64,000 nucleotides of DNA from Roseateles noduli (lineage in GTDB: Bacteria > Pseudomonadota > Gammaproteobacteria > Burkholderiales > Burkholderiaceae_C), in NCBI GenBank assembly GCA_002205125.1, contig NIOE01000011.1:1-64000 (forward strand). The letters run 5' to 3'. The notes below the pieces were generated by a model, which did not search any database, was not told where the DNA came from, and saw only the letters and a list, made by a program, of their open reading frames with translations. Of the stretch, positions 1 through 7,924 are shown piece by piece. A program made the position numbers and the translations under genes. The stretch's first letter is position 1. Each line of letters begins with the position of its first letter.

Positions 1-104
1 CCACCAAAAGGTACGCATGATCGAGCTGTGCCAGGCTGACTAACCTGGTCCCGACCTGTTACCCATGTCCTGGCACACCTGTCACCCATGTCCTCGGTCC
101 ATAC
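1..104. mobile_element. Insertion-sequence end (remnant)
   Basis: Two imperfect direct copies of a 20-bp motif, ACCTGTTACCCATGTCCTGG at 54-73 and its variant at 77-97, lie 23 bp apart directly before a truncated host gene. Paired short repeats of this kind resemble the multiple terminal repeats of IS21/IS481-type elements. A short reading frame ending in VRMIELCQAD with a stop at 41-43 could be the tail of the transposase. The element continues off the left edge, so family and target duplication cannot be read. Confidence 0.45.
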
Positions 105-242
105 AGCAAGCGGGAGAGGGAGTCCACTTCCACCGCCGGAGGCGCTGACGAGGCGGACCAGCAGAAGATCGCCGACACCTTCTTCGCGCAACGGATCATC
201 CCGGCCAAGGTGGCGGTGAAGGAGGCGTTCCGGGGGCTGTAG
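105..242 (+). pseudogene. 3' fragment of SsuA/TauA-type ABC binding protein gene
   Basis: The frame open from about 105 to the TAG at 240-242 encodes a tail with ADQQKIADTFFAQ followed by RIIPAKVAVKEA. This resembles the C-terminus of nitrate/sulfonate/taurine-type periplasmic substrate-binding proteins, which end in an EQQKIADTF..LIP-like helix. Only about 40 residues remain and no start codon belongs to it. The break coincides with the IS end just upstream, so I read it as a gene cut by insertion. If the element is short, the rest of the gene may lie further left. Confidence 0.5.
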
Positions 243-419
243 GGATTCCCCTGAGCACCCCCTCCAAGCCCCTGTTTCCGGGCCTCCCCGGCCCCTGCGG
301 CTCCTCCGGAAGGTTTCCGGAAGGTTCCGGAAGACGCTCCCGCCTACCGTCTGAGGCACCGATCCCCCACCGGGGTCGGCACCACACGACGACGCCGTCC
401 AGGCGCACAGGGAGCTCGC

Positions 420-1217
420 ATGAACCTCACCCCGCACCGCCCTTCTTCCCCACCTTCGCCGCCGGCGGCCCGGCCGCGCGTCTCCGGTCCGACCTCCCGG
501 CTCACCCGCGAGCACAGGATCGAGCGGCTGACCCGCCTCCAGATGACGCTGGCCGAAGCCCACGCCGACGCCGAGCAACGCGAGCGCGAGCGCGTCGCCC
601 AGTTGCTGCACGACCAGGTCGGCGGCCTGATCGTGCGGCTGCGGCTGGCCTTCGGGGAATGGCGCCACGGCCTGCCCGAGCCCGTCGCCGCCGACCCGGG
701 CCTGGCGCAGGTCACCGCGCTGCTGGGCGAGCTGTCGCGGTCGGTGCGCACCCTGACCTTCGCGCTCGCGCCGCCGGACTGGCACGGCGATCTGCAGGCG
801 GCGCTGGAAGCCATGGCGGCCGAACTGGCGCTCACCGGCCCGCTGGCCGTGGAGGTCGACGGCAGCGCGATGGCCCAACCGGGAACCGCCGAGATCCCCG
901 CCGTGCAACGGACGGTGGCCTGCCGCGTGGTGCGGGAGCTCTGCCTGAACGTGCAGAAGCACGCCTGCGCCACCCGCGTCGAGATCGTGCCCAAGGTCGA
1001 GGCCGGCTGGCTCAGCGTGCGCGTACGCGACGACGGCCGCGGCTTCCCCGCCGGTCCGCTAGAAGTCGACGCCCGCGGCATGGGCCTGGGCGGCGCGCGC
1101 GCGCAGCTGCAGGCGCTGGGCGGCGCGCTGGTGCTGCGCTCCGAGCCGGGCCGCGGCACCTGCGCAACCCTGCTGATCCCGCTCGATCCCGACACCGTCC
1201 CCAGAGAGTGCGCTTGA
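420..1217 (+). CDS. Soluble NarX/DesK-type sensor histidine kinase
   Basis: A 265-aa histidine kinase of the HisKA_3 class. Residues 50-75 hold the dimerisation helix with phospho-acceptor His64 in RVAQLLHDQVGG. Residues 165-262 form the ATPase domain, with the N-box around Asn177, DDGRGF at 204-209 and GMGLGGAR at 220-227. There is no transmembrane segment and only a proline-rich stretch of about 30 residues before the kinase core, so any input must be cytoplasmic or come from a partner. The LuxR-type regulator 64 bp downstream is its natural target and the two are probably co-transcribed. Confidence 0.9.
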   Translation: MNLTPHRPSSPPSPPAARPRVSGPTSRLTREHRIERLTRLQMTLAEAHADAEQRERERVAQLLHDQVGGLIVRLRLAFGEWRHGLPEPVAADPGLAQVTALLGELSRSVRTLTFALAPPDWHGDLQAALEAMAAELALTGPLAVEVDGSAMAQPGTAEIPAVQRTVACRVVRELCLNVQKHACATRVEIVPKVEAGWLSVRVRDDGRGFPAGPLEVDARGMGLGGARAQLQALGGALVLRSEPGRGTCATLLIPLDPDTVPRECA

Positions 1218-1281
1218 TCCGGCGCGTTCGCCGTCGCATTGGTTCTCGCCCTCACCCACCTTCGCATCCAGGGAGATTCCC

Positions 1282-1956
1282 ATGACCCTCCGCATCGTCC
1301 TGGCGGACGACCATCAACTCGTGCGCGAAGGCCTGCGCGCGCTCCTGACCCGCGACGCGGGGCTGGACGTCGTCGGCCTGGCCGAGGACGGCGCCGCCGC
1401 CGTCAAGCTCGTGCGCCACCTGCAGCCCGACCTGCTCATCACCGACATCGCCATGCCCGGCCTGAACGGCATCGAGGCCACGCGCCGCGTGCGCGCCCAC
1501 CATCCGTCGGTGCAGGCGATCTGCCTGTCGATGCACGGCGACCAGCGCAGCGTGGTGACGGCGCTGCAGGCCGGCGCCTCGGGTTACGTGCTCAAGGACG
1601 CGTCCAGCGAGGAGCTGTTGCGCGCCGTGCGGGACGTGGCCGGCGGGCGCATCTATCTGAGCCCGGGCCTGATGGGTGGACTGGTCGACGAGATCCGGAC
1701 GCGGCACCGGCTGCCGGAGGCCGGCACGCCGATTCCGGCGGGTCCGGCGCTGACCGCGCGCGAACGCGAGATCGTGCAGCTCTTCGCCGAGGACCTGAGC
1801 ACGCAGGAGATCGCGGACCGGCTCAAGCTGAGCGCCAAGACGGTGGCGACACACCGGGAGAACGTGACGCGCAAGCTGGGCGTGCGCGGCGTGGCGGGCA
1901 TGACGCGCTACGCGCTCAACGAGGGCCTGAGCGAGGGGAGCGCGCCATGCCGCTGA
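1282..1956 (+). CDS. NarL/FixJ-family response regulator
   Basis: A 224-aa two-domain regulator. The receiver domain (1-120) has the acidic pair Asp9/Asp10, phospho-acceptor Asp55 in LLITDIAMPG and Lys105 in GYVLKDASS. A LuxR-type helix-turn-helix follows at about 154-200 (LTAREREIVQLFAEDLS...ADRLKLSAKTVATH). AGGGAGATTCCC precedes the ATG. It is the likely partner of the upstream kinase. Its last 10 bases overlap the next gene, so the membrane protein downstream is translationally coupled to this signalling pair. Confidence 0.93.
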   Translation: MTLRIVLADDHQLVREGLRALLTRDAGLDVVGLAEDGAAAVKLVRHLQPDLLITDIAMPGLNGIEATRRVRAHHPSVQAICLSMHGDQRSVVTALQAGASGYVLKDASSEELLRAVRDVAGGRIYLSPGLMGGLVDEIRTRHRLPEAGTPIPAGPALTAREREIVQLFAEDLSTQEIADRLKLSAKTVATHRENVTRKLGVRGVAGMTRYALNEGLSEGSAPCR

Positions 1957-2753
1957 TCGTCTACGACCTGCCGAACTGGGTGCTGGGGCTGGCGCTGGTG
2001 CTGGGGTGGGTGGCGATCGGGCTGGCGGCGCAGGCCGCATTCCCGCGGCGCTGGCGCGAGCGTGCGACGGAGTCGGACAGGAACGTGGCGCTGGCGTCGC
2101 TGGGGGTGATCGCGACGATCAACTCGCTGCTGCTGGCGTTCTCGGCGGTGTCGGTGTGGGACTCGTTCAGCGCGGCGGAACAGGCGGTGAGCCGGGAGGG
2201 CACGGCGATGGCGCAGCTGGCGCGGACGCTGGCGGTGTACGGGACGCCGGAGACGCGGCTGGCGCGGGAGCGGCTGCGCGGCTACGGCCGCAGCGTGATC
2301 GGCAAGGAGTGGGCGGCGATGCAGCACGAGCAGCCCAGCCAGCCGACGCTGGACGCCTTCGACGACGTGTACCGGACGCTGGGGGATCTGCGGCCGGCGA
2401 GCGCGGCGGAGGCCGCGCTGGTGCAGCAGATGTGGGCCCAGGCGAACGACCTGCTGACGCAGCGTCGCGCGAGGCTGGAGGCCAGCGACGGCAAGGTGCC
2501 GACGACGCTGTGGGTGGTGGTGCTGGTGAGCTCGCTGCTCACGCTCGCGCCGGTGGCGGTGCTGCCGGTGACGGCCTGCAGCCGCAGCGCGATCGTGGTG
2601 CTCGCGCTGGCGCTGGGGCTGGTCTTCCACTTCGTCGCCGCGATGGACCGGCCGTTCCTCGGCGCGGAACGGGTCACCTCGGAACCGATCGAGAGCGCGC
2701 TGGCGAACATGCAGCGGTGGGATGCGAGGAGTGTGGCGGGGGTGGGGAGGTAG
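1947..2753 (+). CDS. DUF4239 (bestrophin-like) membrane protein
   Basis: A 268-aa integral membrane protein. Two hydrophobic helices near the N-terminus (about 10-33 and 47-70) and two near the C-terminus (about 190-235) flank a long soluble helical stretch. This layout, with ATINSLLLAFSAVSVWD early and FVAAMDRPFLG late, fits DUF4239 proteins, sometimes described as bestrophin-like. The ATG at 1947 lies inside the regulator gene (overlap ATG...TGA, 10 bp). Coupling to a kinase/regulator pair suggests it is a target or partner of that system. Transport activity is not established for the family. Confidence 0.75.
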   Translation: MPLIVYDLPNWVLGLALVLGWVAIGLAAQAAFPRRWRERATESDRNVALASLGVIATINSLLLAFSAVSVWDSFSAAEQAVSREGTAMAQLARTLAVYGTPETRLARERLRGYGRSVIGKEWAAMQHEQPSQPTLDAFDDVYRTLGDLRPASAAEAALVQQMWAQANDLLTQRRARLEASDGKVPTTLWVVVLVSSLLTLAPVAVLPVTACSRSAIVVLALALGLVFHFVAAMDRPFLGAERVTSEPIESALANMQRWDARSVAGVGR

Positions 2754-2789
2754 AGACAGCAGGACCCCCCCATTCCTGCGAAGGCCAGG

Positions 2790-3011
2790 TCAGCGGCTCG
2801 ATTCGTCCTCGGCATCTACGCGTGGCGAGTTCTCCTTGCCTTCCTCGATCTTCTTCCCGCTATCAGAGCCCCATTGCCATAGCGCGACTGGCCCTGAAGC
2901 AGCGATGACCGACACGTCCACCCAAAACGGAGTCCATGGGAACGCGAGGCGGTAAAGAATCAGTAGCACCGCTCCAACCAAGATAAAGAAGATCTTGAAG
3001 TTCACCTGCAC
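2790..3011 (-). CDS. Small membrane protein of unknown function
   Basis: A 73-aa protein with one or two hydrophobic segments (FKIFFILVGAVLLILYRLAF and a weaker one at WVDVSVIAASGPVALWQW), ending in a charged, Lys/Glu-rich tail. Its start codon abuts the stop of the upstream gene on the same strand, which supports translation of both as a pair. Base composition here is clearly less GC-rich than the flanking genes. I do not recognise the family. Confidence 0.5.
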   Translation of the reverse strand: MQVNFKIFFILVGAVLLILYRLAFPWTPFWVDVSVIAASGPVALWQWGSDSGKKIEEGKENSPRVDAEDESSR

Positions 3012-3290
3012 TCATTCGTAAACATCGACAAAGAGACCGCACTCGCTCTCCAACCTTCGACTCAACGCGGCCGCTGGTGCGAGTGCGTCGAGCACCACGT
3101 CTGAAAGACTGATCGACGTCATGTGTGGATCAGTCACGTCGATCGACACAACTTGCAAGGCCAACTGCGCCGAAGGGATCTCGATCAGTCGCCCCGCCGA
3201 AATTCCAGGATCAACGTCCCAGGGCCCGTACGCGCGTCCATACGCTTTGGTGGGACTGCAATAGATGCTGAAATCTATCTCAACTCTCAT
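3012..3290 (-). CDS. Hypothetical protein paired with small membrane protein
   Basis: About 92 aa from the ATG at 3290 (MRVEIDFSIYC), chosen because GAGG sits 9 bases upstream. Starts at 3305 or 3362 are also open. It has no signal peptide or membrane helix and no recognised motif. It ends one base before the start of the small membrane protein, so the two likely form a two-gene operon. The pair is lower in GC than its surroundings and may be an acquired module. Confidence 0.45.
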   Translation of the reverse strand: MRVEIDFSIYCSPTKAYGRAYGPWDVDPGISAGRLIEIPSAQLALQVVSIDVTDPHMTSISLSDVVLDALAPAAALSRRLESECGLFVDVYE

Positions 3291-3563
3291 CGTGACGCGC
3301 CTCATCTCCGACTGAACCTTCTGAAAGCGACACCCGATCGCCAACCACAACCTGCAGCCCATTCTGATCTGTCCCCCAACAGTACCGCAGCGCCGTCAAG
3401 TCTGGCGGTGCGCCGACTCCGAATCGACGCCGCCATGGCGACGATGCCGAGCTGGCATGGCAGCCGTAGGGAGATAGGCCGGCAGTTGCCTGTCAATTTC
3501 CCGTATCGTCATCCGTCGTGTCAGGGGGCGGCACCGGGCCGCGCCGACAACCGGAGAATCTTC

Positions 3564-4094
3564 ATGGACTACGTAGACGGATTCGTGATCGCCGTGCCCA
3601 CCGCCAAGCGCGAGGCCTATCGGCAGCTGGCGCAGGACGCCTCGGCGGTGTTCAAGGACCATGGCGCGCTCCACGTCGTCGAATGCTGGGGCGACGACGT
3701 GCCCGAGGGCAAGGTGACCTCGTTCCCCATGGCCGTGCAGCGCAAGCCGGACGAGACGGTCGTGTTCTCGTGGATCGTCTGGCCGTCGCGCCAGGTGCGC
3801 GACGAAGGGATGAAGAAGTCGATGGAAGACCCGCGCATGAACCACGATCCGAAGAACATGCCCTTCGACGGGCAGCGGATGATCTTCGGCGGGTTCGAGG
3901 TGATCGTCGAGGCGTTAGGGCGCGTTGACGAGATGAGCCCGGACGCGCCCGACGCCAACGCGCTCCAGCGGATTGACAGGCCACGACAACGCGCTTACGA
4001 TTTTTCGATCGGTCAAGAAACGCTTGACCCACTGTCTAGCGGGGCAAGACCCTTGCGGAGGCGGCAGTCCAACTGCTCAATCCAAGAGGCTTAA
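3564..4094 (+). CDS. DUF1428 (YbaA-like) protein with unusual C-terminal extension
   Basis: The start MDYVDGFVIAVPTAK, with CCGGAG 9 bases upstream, opens a DUF1428 domain that continues to QRMIFGGFEVIVEA at about residue 116, where family members normally end. Here the frame runs on for about 60 residues, rich in Arg, Gln and Ser and unlike the domain, until a TAA at 4092. A strong promoter-like sequence (3973-4001) and a series of hairpins lie within that extension. The extension may therefore be read-through into an RNA gene after loss of the original stop. Function of the family is unknown; it is predicted to be small, soluble and ferredoxin-like. Confidence 0.8.
   Translation: MDYVDGFVIAVPTAKREAYRQLAQDASAVFKDHGALHVVECWGDDVPEGKVTSFPMAVQRKPDETVVFSWIVWPSRQVRDEGMKKSMEDPRMNHDPKNMPFDGQRMIFGGFEVIVEALGRVDEMSPDAPDANALQRIDRPRQRAYDFSIGQETLDPLSSGARPLRRRQSNCSIQEA
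3973..4001 (+). promoter_or_regulatory. Sigma70-type promoter inside the DUF1428 3' end
   Basis: A perfect -35 box TTGACA (3973-3978), a 17-bp spacer and a -10 box TACGAT (3996-4001). Transcription would start near 4008, just before the first of several hairpins. No coding gene begins within 400 bases, so the likely product is the small RNA described next. Confidence 0.55.
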
Positions 4095-4137
4095 GCCCCC
4101 AACTCTGAAAGACCTCGCGCTGCGAGGTCTTTTTTTG
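4008..4137 (+). ncRNA. Candidate structured small RNA (about 130 nt)
   Basis: The candidate is bounded by the promoter at 3973-4001 and an intrinsic terminator at 4108-4137. Between them are three perfect short hairpins in series: GGTCAAG/CTTGACC (4011-4029, 5-nt loop), GCAAG/CTTGC (4044-4056, 3-nt loop) and GCAGT/ACTGC (4064-4076, 3-nt loop). A weaker palindrome GGCTTAAGCC lies at 4088-4097. The combination of promoter, stems and terminator supports an independent transcript better than a protein extension. I do not recognise an RNA family. Confidence 0.5.
4108..4137 (+). terminator. Intrinsic terminator
   Basis: A perfect 11-bp stem, AAAGACCTCGC (4108-4118) with GCGAGGTCTTT (4122-4132), has a 3-nt loop and runs into a run of T to 4136. 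This is the strongest terminator in the window. It ends either the DUF1428 transcript or the small RNA candidate. Confidence 0.9.
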
Positions 4138-4427
4138 TTGCTGATTGGCGCCTTCGACATAGGGATGCCCATGCTCCGGCCGATCCCGTCCTCGATCTTT
4201 GATCGATGTCAAAGGCTTCCGGCCATTCATTCCTTATAGGGAGTGACGGGGGATGCACTCCCCCTTAAGGGTCAGGACTTGTCCGCGCAGCGAGTCAGCG
4301 CGCCATCTCGTCAGCGGCTTCCTGTCACGCTTGAACCGCAAGGCGGCGTCCTTGCCGACGCTTTGGATCCGGTCACCCGCATTGCCGTTAGCATCGCGCC
4401 TTCATTCCGAACGCGCATCGGCTATTC
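4138..4427. other. Intergenic region with imperfect inverted repeat
   Basis: There is no credible gene between the terminator and the small membrane protein at 4428. The only structure seen is an inverted repeat, GGGAGTG (4239-4245) with CACTCCC (4256-4262), whose arms extend imperfectly outward to about 4232 and 4270. It could be an operator or leader hairpin for the downstream gene. No clear promoter hexamers were found. Confidence 0.3.
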
Positions 4428-4658
4428 ATGTCCGGACTCATCATCACCGCGGCGGCGCTGGCGGCGATCGCTTTCATCGCTGGCTTCGTGTATGTCCTGT
4501 CTCTTCTGTTGCCGGACGGAAATCCGCTCCGGATGCGAATCCGGGCCGCCACCGTCTGGATCTACAAGAATCCGGGCCTGATCGAGAAGCGATTGAAGCT
4601 GACCGCCTTCACACTCATCATCGGCTACTTCTTCGTGCTGACGATCATCTACTCTTGA
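4428..4658 (+). CDS. Small two-helix membrane protein
   Basis: 76 aa with two hydrophobic helices: about 3-28 (IITAAALAAIAFIAGFVYVL) and about 57-75 (AFTLIIGYFFVLTIIYS). A short charged loop joins them, containing MRIRAATVWIYKNPG. The composition is that of a genuine membrane protein, and the rival overlapping frame (4253-4720) is arginine-rich, as expected of a shadow. No Shine-Dalgarno sequence is obvious and no family is recognised. Confidence 0.5.
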   Translation: MSGLIITAAALAAIAFIAGFVYVLSLLLPDGNPLRMRIRAATVWIYKNPGLIEKRLKLTAFTLIIGYFFVLTIIYS

Positions 4659-4704
4659 GGGAGACGGGCCGTCGGATCGACCGGACGAACGCGGGCTCCG
4701 ATCG

Positions 4705-5121
4705 TCAATCCCGACAGTAGCCTTCCCCGACGTGAACGGTCAGGCACGTGCTCTTGCCCGCCAGCCACTTCATCCCGGTGGCGTCGCCGTTGGTGGCCTT
4801 GATCGACTCCTGCTTCCCGTCCCGCTCGAACTGCACGGTGCCGTCCTTGCCGACGCCTGGGAACTTGCGTTCCGCATCCAGGTCCTTGATGCGGACCTCG
4901 TAGCGTCCCTCGCCGGCGGCGTCCAGCTGCAGATAGGTGCCTTCCGGTCCGTTCCAGCGGCCGATCCACGCCTGCGCGGGGTCAGGCGTTGACGCCGCGG
5001 GCGAAGAAGCCACTGGCGTCGGCGATACCGGCGCTGGCTCGGACGCCGGGCGCTCCGTACGATCGCAGCCTCCGAGTGCCGCTGCGAGGGCGACGATCGC
5101 CAATGCACTGATCTTCATCAT
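4705..5121 (-). CDS. Putative lipoprotein
   Basis: About 138 aa from the ATG at 5121 (a second ATG follows directly), preceded by GGAAGG about 11 bases upstream. The longer frame to 5244 adds an unlikely leader. The signal sequence MKISALAIVALAAALGGC ends in a lipobox Cys, followed by a Pro/Ser/Ala-rich tether. A compact domain with WIGRWNGPEGTYLQL, KFPGVGKDGTVQFERDG and a Cys pair near the end (STCLTV...EGYC) follows. It is probably anchored in the periplasm or outer membrane. Function unknown. It is transcribed divergently from the SUKH gene. Confidence 0.7.
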   Translation of the reverse strand: MMKISALAIVALAAALGGCDRTERPASEPAPVSPTPVASSPAASTPDPAQAWIGRWNGPEGTYLQLDAAGEGRYEVRIKDLDAERKFPGVGKDGTVQFERDGKQESIKATNGDATGMKWLAGKSTCLTVHVGEGYCRD

Positions 5122-5237
5122 GTTCGTCTGCACCTTCCACAATGCTTGCCGCGATCGGTCGATCGGGATGACCATCCTGCGAGCAAGCCGGATGCCCGCC
5201 CCTTCCCGGGCAGCTTCGTCGGACAGAAAGAAAACCC

Positions 5238-5633
5238 ATGCCATTCGATCTTGACGAGTCCTTCCTCCTGGCCGCGGAGCGTGCGCTCGGGGGCCGTCTG
5301 CCGGAGTCTTTCCGCCTCGCCATGCTCCAGTCGAATGGCGGAGAACTGGAGACCGACGACGACGAATGGGAGCAGTATCCGATCGAGGACACGTCTGACC
5401 GCAAGCGGCTGTCCCGCACGGCCAATCACGTCCTGAAAGAGACCGAACGATGCCGCGCGTGGCCGCGCTTCCCGGCGAACGCCGTGGCCGTCGCCGGGAA
5501 TGGATCGGGCGATCACCTCGTGTTCATCCTGGAGGGCGGCGTCTTCGATCCGACCGTGTTGGCCTGGCGCCATGAGACCGGCGAGCTGGAACAGGTCGCC
5601 GCGGACTTCGCCGATCTCCAGGACCCTTCCTGA
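5238..5633 (+). CDS. SMI1/KNR4 (SUKH) family protein
   Basis: 131 aa that open with FDLDESFLLAAERALGGRLPESFRLAMLQSNGGEL. This is the usual SUKH N-terminus, a helix followed by LP..F...L...NGG. A second strand pattern, GNGSGDHLVFILEGG, follows near 90-105. SUKH proteins often act as immunity proteins against contact-dependent or injected toxins, or as general binding modules. No matching toxin gene is adjacent, so its partner is unknown. Short, soluble and complete. Confidence 0.75.
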   Translation: MPFDLDESFLLAAERALGGRLPESFRLAMLQSNGGELETDDDEWEQYPIEDTSDRKRLSRTANHVLKETERCRAWPRFPANAVAVAGNGSGDHLVFILEGGVFDPTVLAWRHETGELEQVAADFADLQDPS

Positions 5634-5694
5634 GCACGATCGGGTCGAAGGACCGAAGACCGGACGGTTACTCCGCGGGGTCAGGCCTTGCTGC

Positions 5695-6519
5695 TCAGGC
5701 GAATTTCTGGGCGAAGGCCGCCTTGAGACACCCCAGATGAGCCGCCACCGCGGCAGCGGACGCGCCCGTGGCGTCGGGCAGCTGCGGATCGGCACTTCCC
5801 GGCCGATACGCCTTCCGGAAGGCGAGCATCGCCGTGGCGGTGTTGTTGCCCGCATCGCCGTCGATGCCCTTCGGGTCGTAGCCGAGGTAGCTGAGATAGG
5901 CCTGGGCCGCGCGCACGTCCAGTGACGGGCAACCCTTGCTGCGCAAGGTCTGATACGCCGTCGCCAGCTTCGTGTCGTACGCGTTGATGGCGTAGTTCTC
6001 GCCGTTGTAGAACAGCGCGACCTTCTCCCACCTGCGCGCCAGATACGCGGCCTTGAGCGCCGGCGTCGCCTCGATGAACCGGACGCAACCCATGAGCTGC
6101 GCGGCCTCGTCCACGGCAAACGCGGCGATCATGGCCTGGGCGCCGGCATAGCCGATCTTCACGGCGTTGAATCCCATCACCTGCCCCAGACCCCAGGAGA
6201 CGCTTTCCAGCGCCGCATTCCTGTCCAGCAGCATGGCCCGCTTCAGCCGCGTGTACTCATTGGCGCCCGACGCATAACCGCCGGGCTGCTTGTTGGAGAG
6301 ATCCGGCGCGACGGCGTCGAACTGGCCTCCCGTGCGTCTGTGGAAGATGTGCCGCTCGTACAGGATCTTCGGCCGACGGTCAGCGAAGAAGCCGAAGCCT
6401 CTCGTCTCCACCTGCAGGATGGACCAGAGCGCTTCCTTGTCGCCGCCGATCCGGTTGAGCGCCGTGTCGAAGCCGCCCTGATCGAGCGGCGCCCCCGCGC
6501 CTTCGAAGATGTCCTTCAT
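5695..6519 (-). CDS. N-acetylmuramidase with peptidoglycan-binding domain
   Basis: 274 aa. Residues 10-180 match the N-acetylmuramidase family (DUF3380/PF11860) with candidate catalytic Glu38 in LQVETRGFGF and the typical VSWGLGQVMGFN segment. A PG_binding_1-like repeat (AQAYLSYLGYDPKGIDGDAG...TATAMLAFRKAY) follows at about 195-245. No signal peptide is seen, as in phage endolysins and secretion-dependent lysozymes, so export must need a holin or dedicated machinery. It lies 31 bp after a membrane protein gene on the same strand, and that gene could serve this role. Confidence 0.85.
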   Translation of the reverse strand: MKDIFEGAGAPLDQGGFDTALNRIGGDKEALWSILQVETRGFGFFADRRPKILYERHIFHRRTGGQFDAVAPDLSNKQPGGYASGANEYTRLKRAMLLDRNAALESVSWGLGQVMGFNAVKIGYAGAQAMIAAFAVDEAAQLMGCVRFIEATPALKAAYLARRWEKVALFYNGENYAINAYDTKLATAYQTLRSKGCPSLDVRAAQAYLSYLGYDPKGIDGDAGNNTATAMLAFRKAYRPGSADPQLPDATGASAAAVAAHLGCLKAAFAQKFA

Positions 6520-6550
6520 CCGCCCCTCCCCGTTTCCAGACGAACGACTG

Positions 6551-7924
6551 TCATGACAGTTCGGCCTCGATCGCCTGGGCGTCGTCGTCCAGCGTCACCC
6601 GCACGACCTGGACCCACGACACCGGCTGCCCGCCGGCACCCGTGGCCTTCAATTCGAGGTGATGGTCCTCCCCCATCGTCAGCGGCAGCTCGACCAACCC
6701 GTTCGACGGCAAGGTGGCGGACTGTCCGTCGATCAGGAGCGTCAGCCCGGTCAAGCTGGCAGCCTCCTCGATGGCCAGCCGCACCGATCCCTTCGGCTTT
6801 CCGGGTGGTGCGCCATCAGGCACGGGCGGAGCGCCGGCGACACCGCCGCCCGCGGGTGGGGAGGCCGGCACGGGCTCCAGCTTCTCCGCGGGAGGCGTTG
6901 CGCCGCGCCGGTCTTCCGATCCCTCGGCGGGGCTCTTCTCGAACGGCTTCACGGTGGAACGCACCACCATCATCTTGTTGAGCAGATCGAACCAGAACGG
7001 CGCGCCCAGCGAGATGGCCAGCCCCGTGAGGATCCACCCGACGACCGCTTCGCACAGGCGCCAGTCGTCAGGCAGCTTCTGGCGCCAGCCGATCAGATCG
7101 CCCAGGCCCTTCGTCGCCTCGGACAGTGCATTCTGCCGATCTTCGTCCGACACGGTCGTTCCCGGATCGAGCCGGCTGGCCATCGCCTCGGCCTGCAGCA
7201 CCACCTGCGCGCGCACGGTGTTGTTGCTGGCCAGCTGCCGCGTGATCGCGATCGTGTCGATGTTGAACGCGGCGGCCGACAGCAGCCCGATGACGAGCAG
7301 CACGACCTGGCTCTCGCGCTTGTACCAGCCGCTGACGCGGTCCATGTTGGAGTCGAACCAGGCCTCCAGGCTGGTGCGCGCCCGGTCGAAATCTCCCTGC
7401 GCCTCGTTGAGCGCCACCAGCAGCGCGTCGCGCAGACGGCTGGGCGCCAGCGCGTTGGCGTTGGCGAGCAGGATCTCCATGGTGCGGGCCTGGTCGGCCG
7501 ACGCGGCGCCCGGCGCATCGCCGTCGTGGCGCGCCAGCATGTCGAGGAGCGCGAGCGCGAAGTTGCGCGACGGGATGTAGGAGGGAAGCTTCGATCCGAA
7601 GGGCAGCCGCAGCGCCTTGGTGGCATCGACGGCACCGTCGACCAGGGTCTCGCTCTTGCGCCAGAAGCGGAGGAAGCCGGTCAGCTTGCCGGGGTCGTAG
7701 ACGCCGTCGAACAGGCCGAAGATCTGCGGGTGTGCGAAAAGCCTGGCCGCCGTCTGCCTGCCCGTCGGATCGTCGAGCAGCAGGCGCAGGCCGCGTTCGA
7801 GCTGCACGGCCCGGGTCTTGAGCACGCTCTCGATGAACTCGCGCACCGTGGCGGCCAGCAGGCTGGCGATCAGATAGACGAAGACCAGACCGATGGCGAT
7901 CTCGAGCACCTGGGAGTTGAACAT
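6551..7924 (-). CDS. Membrane protein of unknown function, upstream of muramidase
   Basis: About 457 aa from the ATG at 7924 (MFNSQVLEIAIGLVFVYLIASLL), preceded by AAGGCGG. The longer frame to 7972 is less likely. Helices: one at the N-terminus (6-30), one near VVLLVIGLLSAAAFNI, and one near VVGWILTGLAISLGAPFWFDLL. A proline/alanine-rich linker and a beta-type C-terminal domain (LTLLIDGQSATLPSNG...ELKATGAGG) follow. I know similar proteins only as hypothetical. Being transcribed into the muramidase gene suggests a joint role at the envelope. Confidence 0.65.
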   Translation of the reverse strand: MFNSQVLEIAIGLVFVYLIASLLAATVREFIESVLKTRAVQLERGLRLLLDDPTGRQTAARLFAHPQIFGLFDGVYDPGKLTGFLRFWRKSETLVDGAVDATKALRLPFGSKLPSYIPSRNFALALLDMLARHDGDAPGAASADQARTMEILLANANALAPSRLRDALLVALNEAQGDFDRARTSLEAWFDSNMDRVSGWYKRESQVVLLVIGLLSAAAFNIDTIAITRQLASNNTVRAQVVLQAEAMASRLDPGTTVSDEDRQNALSEATKGLGDLIGWRQKLPDDWRLCEAVVGWILTGLAISLGAPFWFDLLNKMMVVRSTVKPFEKSPAEGSEDRRGATPPAEKLEPVPASPPAGGGVAGAPPVPDGAPPGKPKGSVRLAIEEAASLTGLTLLIDGQSATLPSNGLVELPLTMGEDHHLELKATGAGGQPVSWVQVVRVTLDDDAQAIEAELS

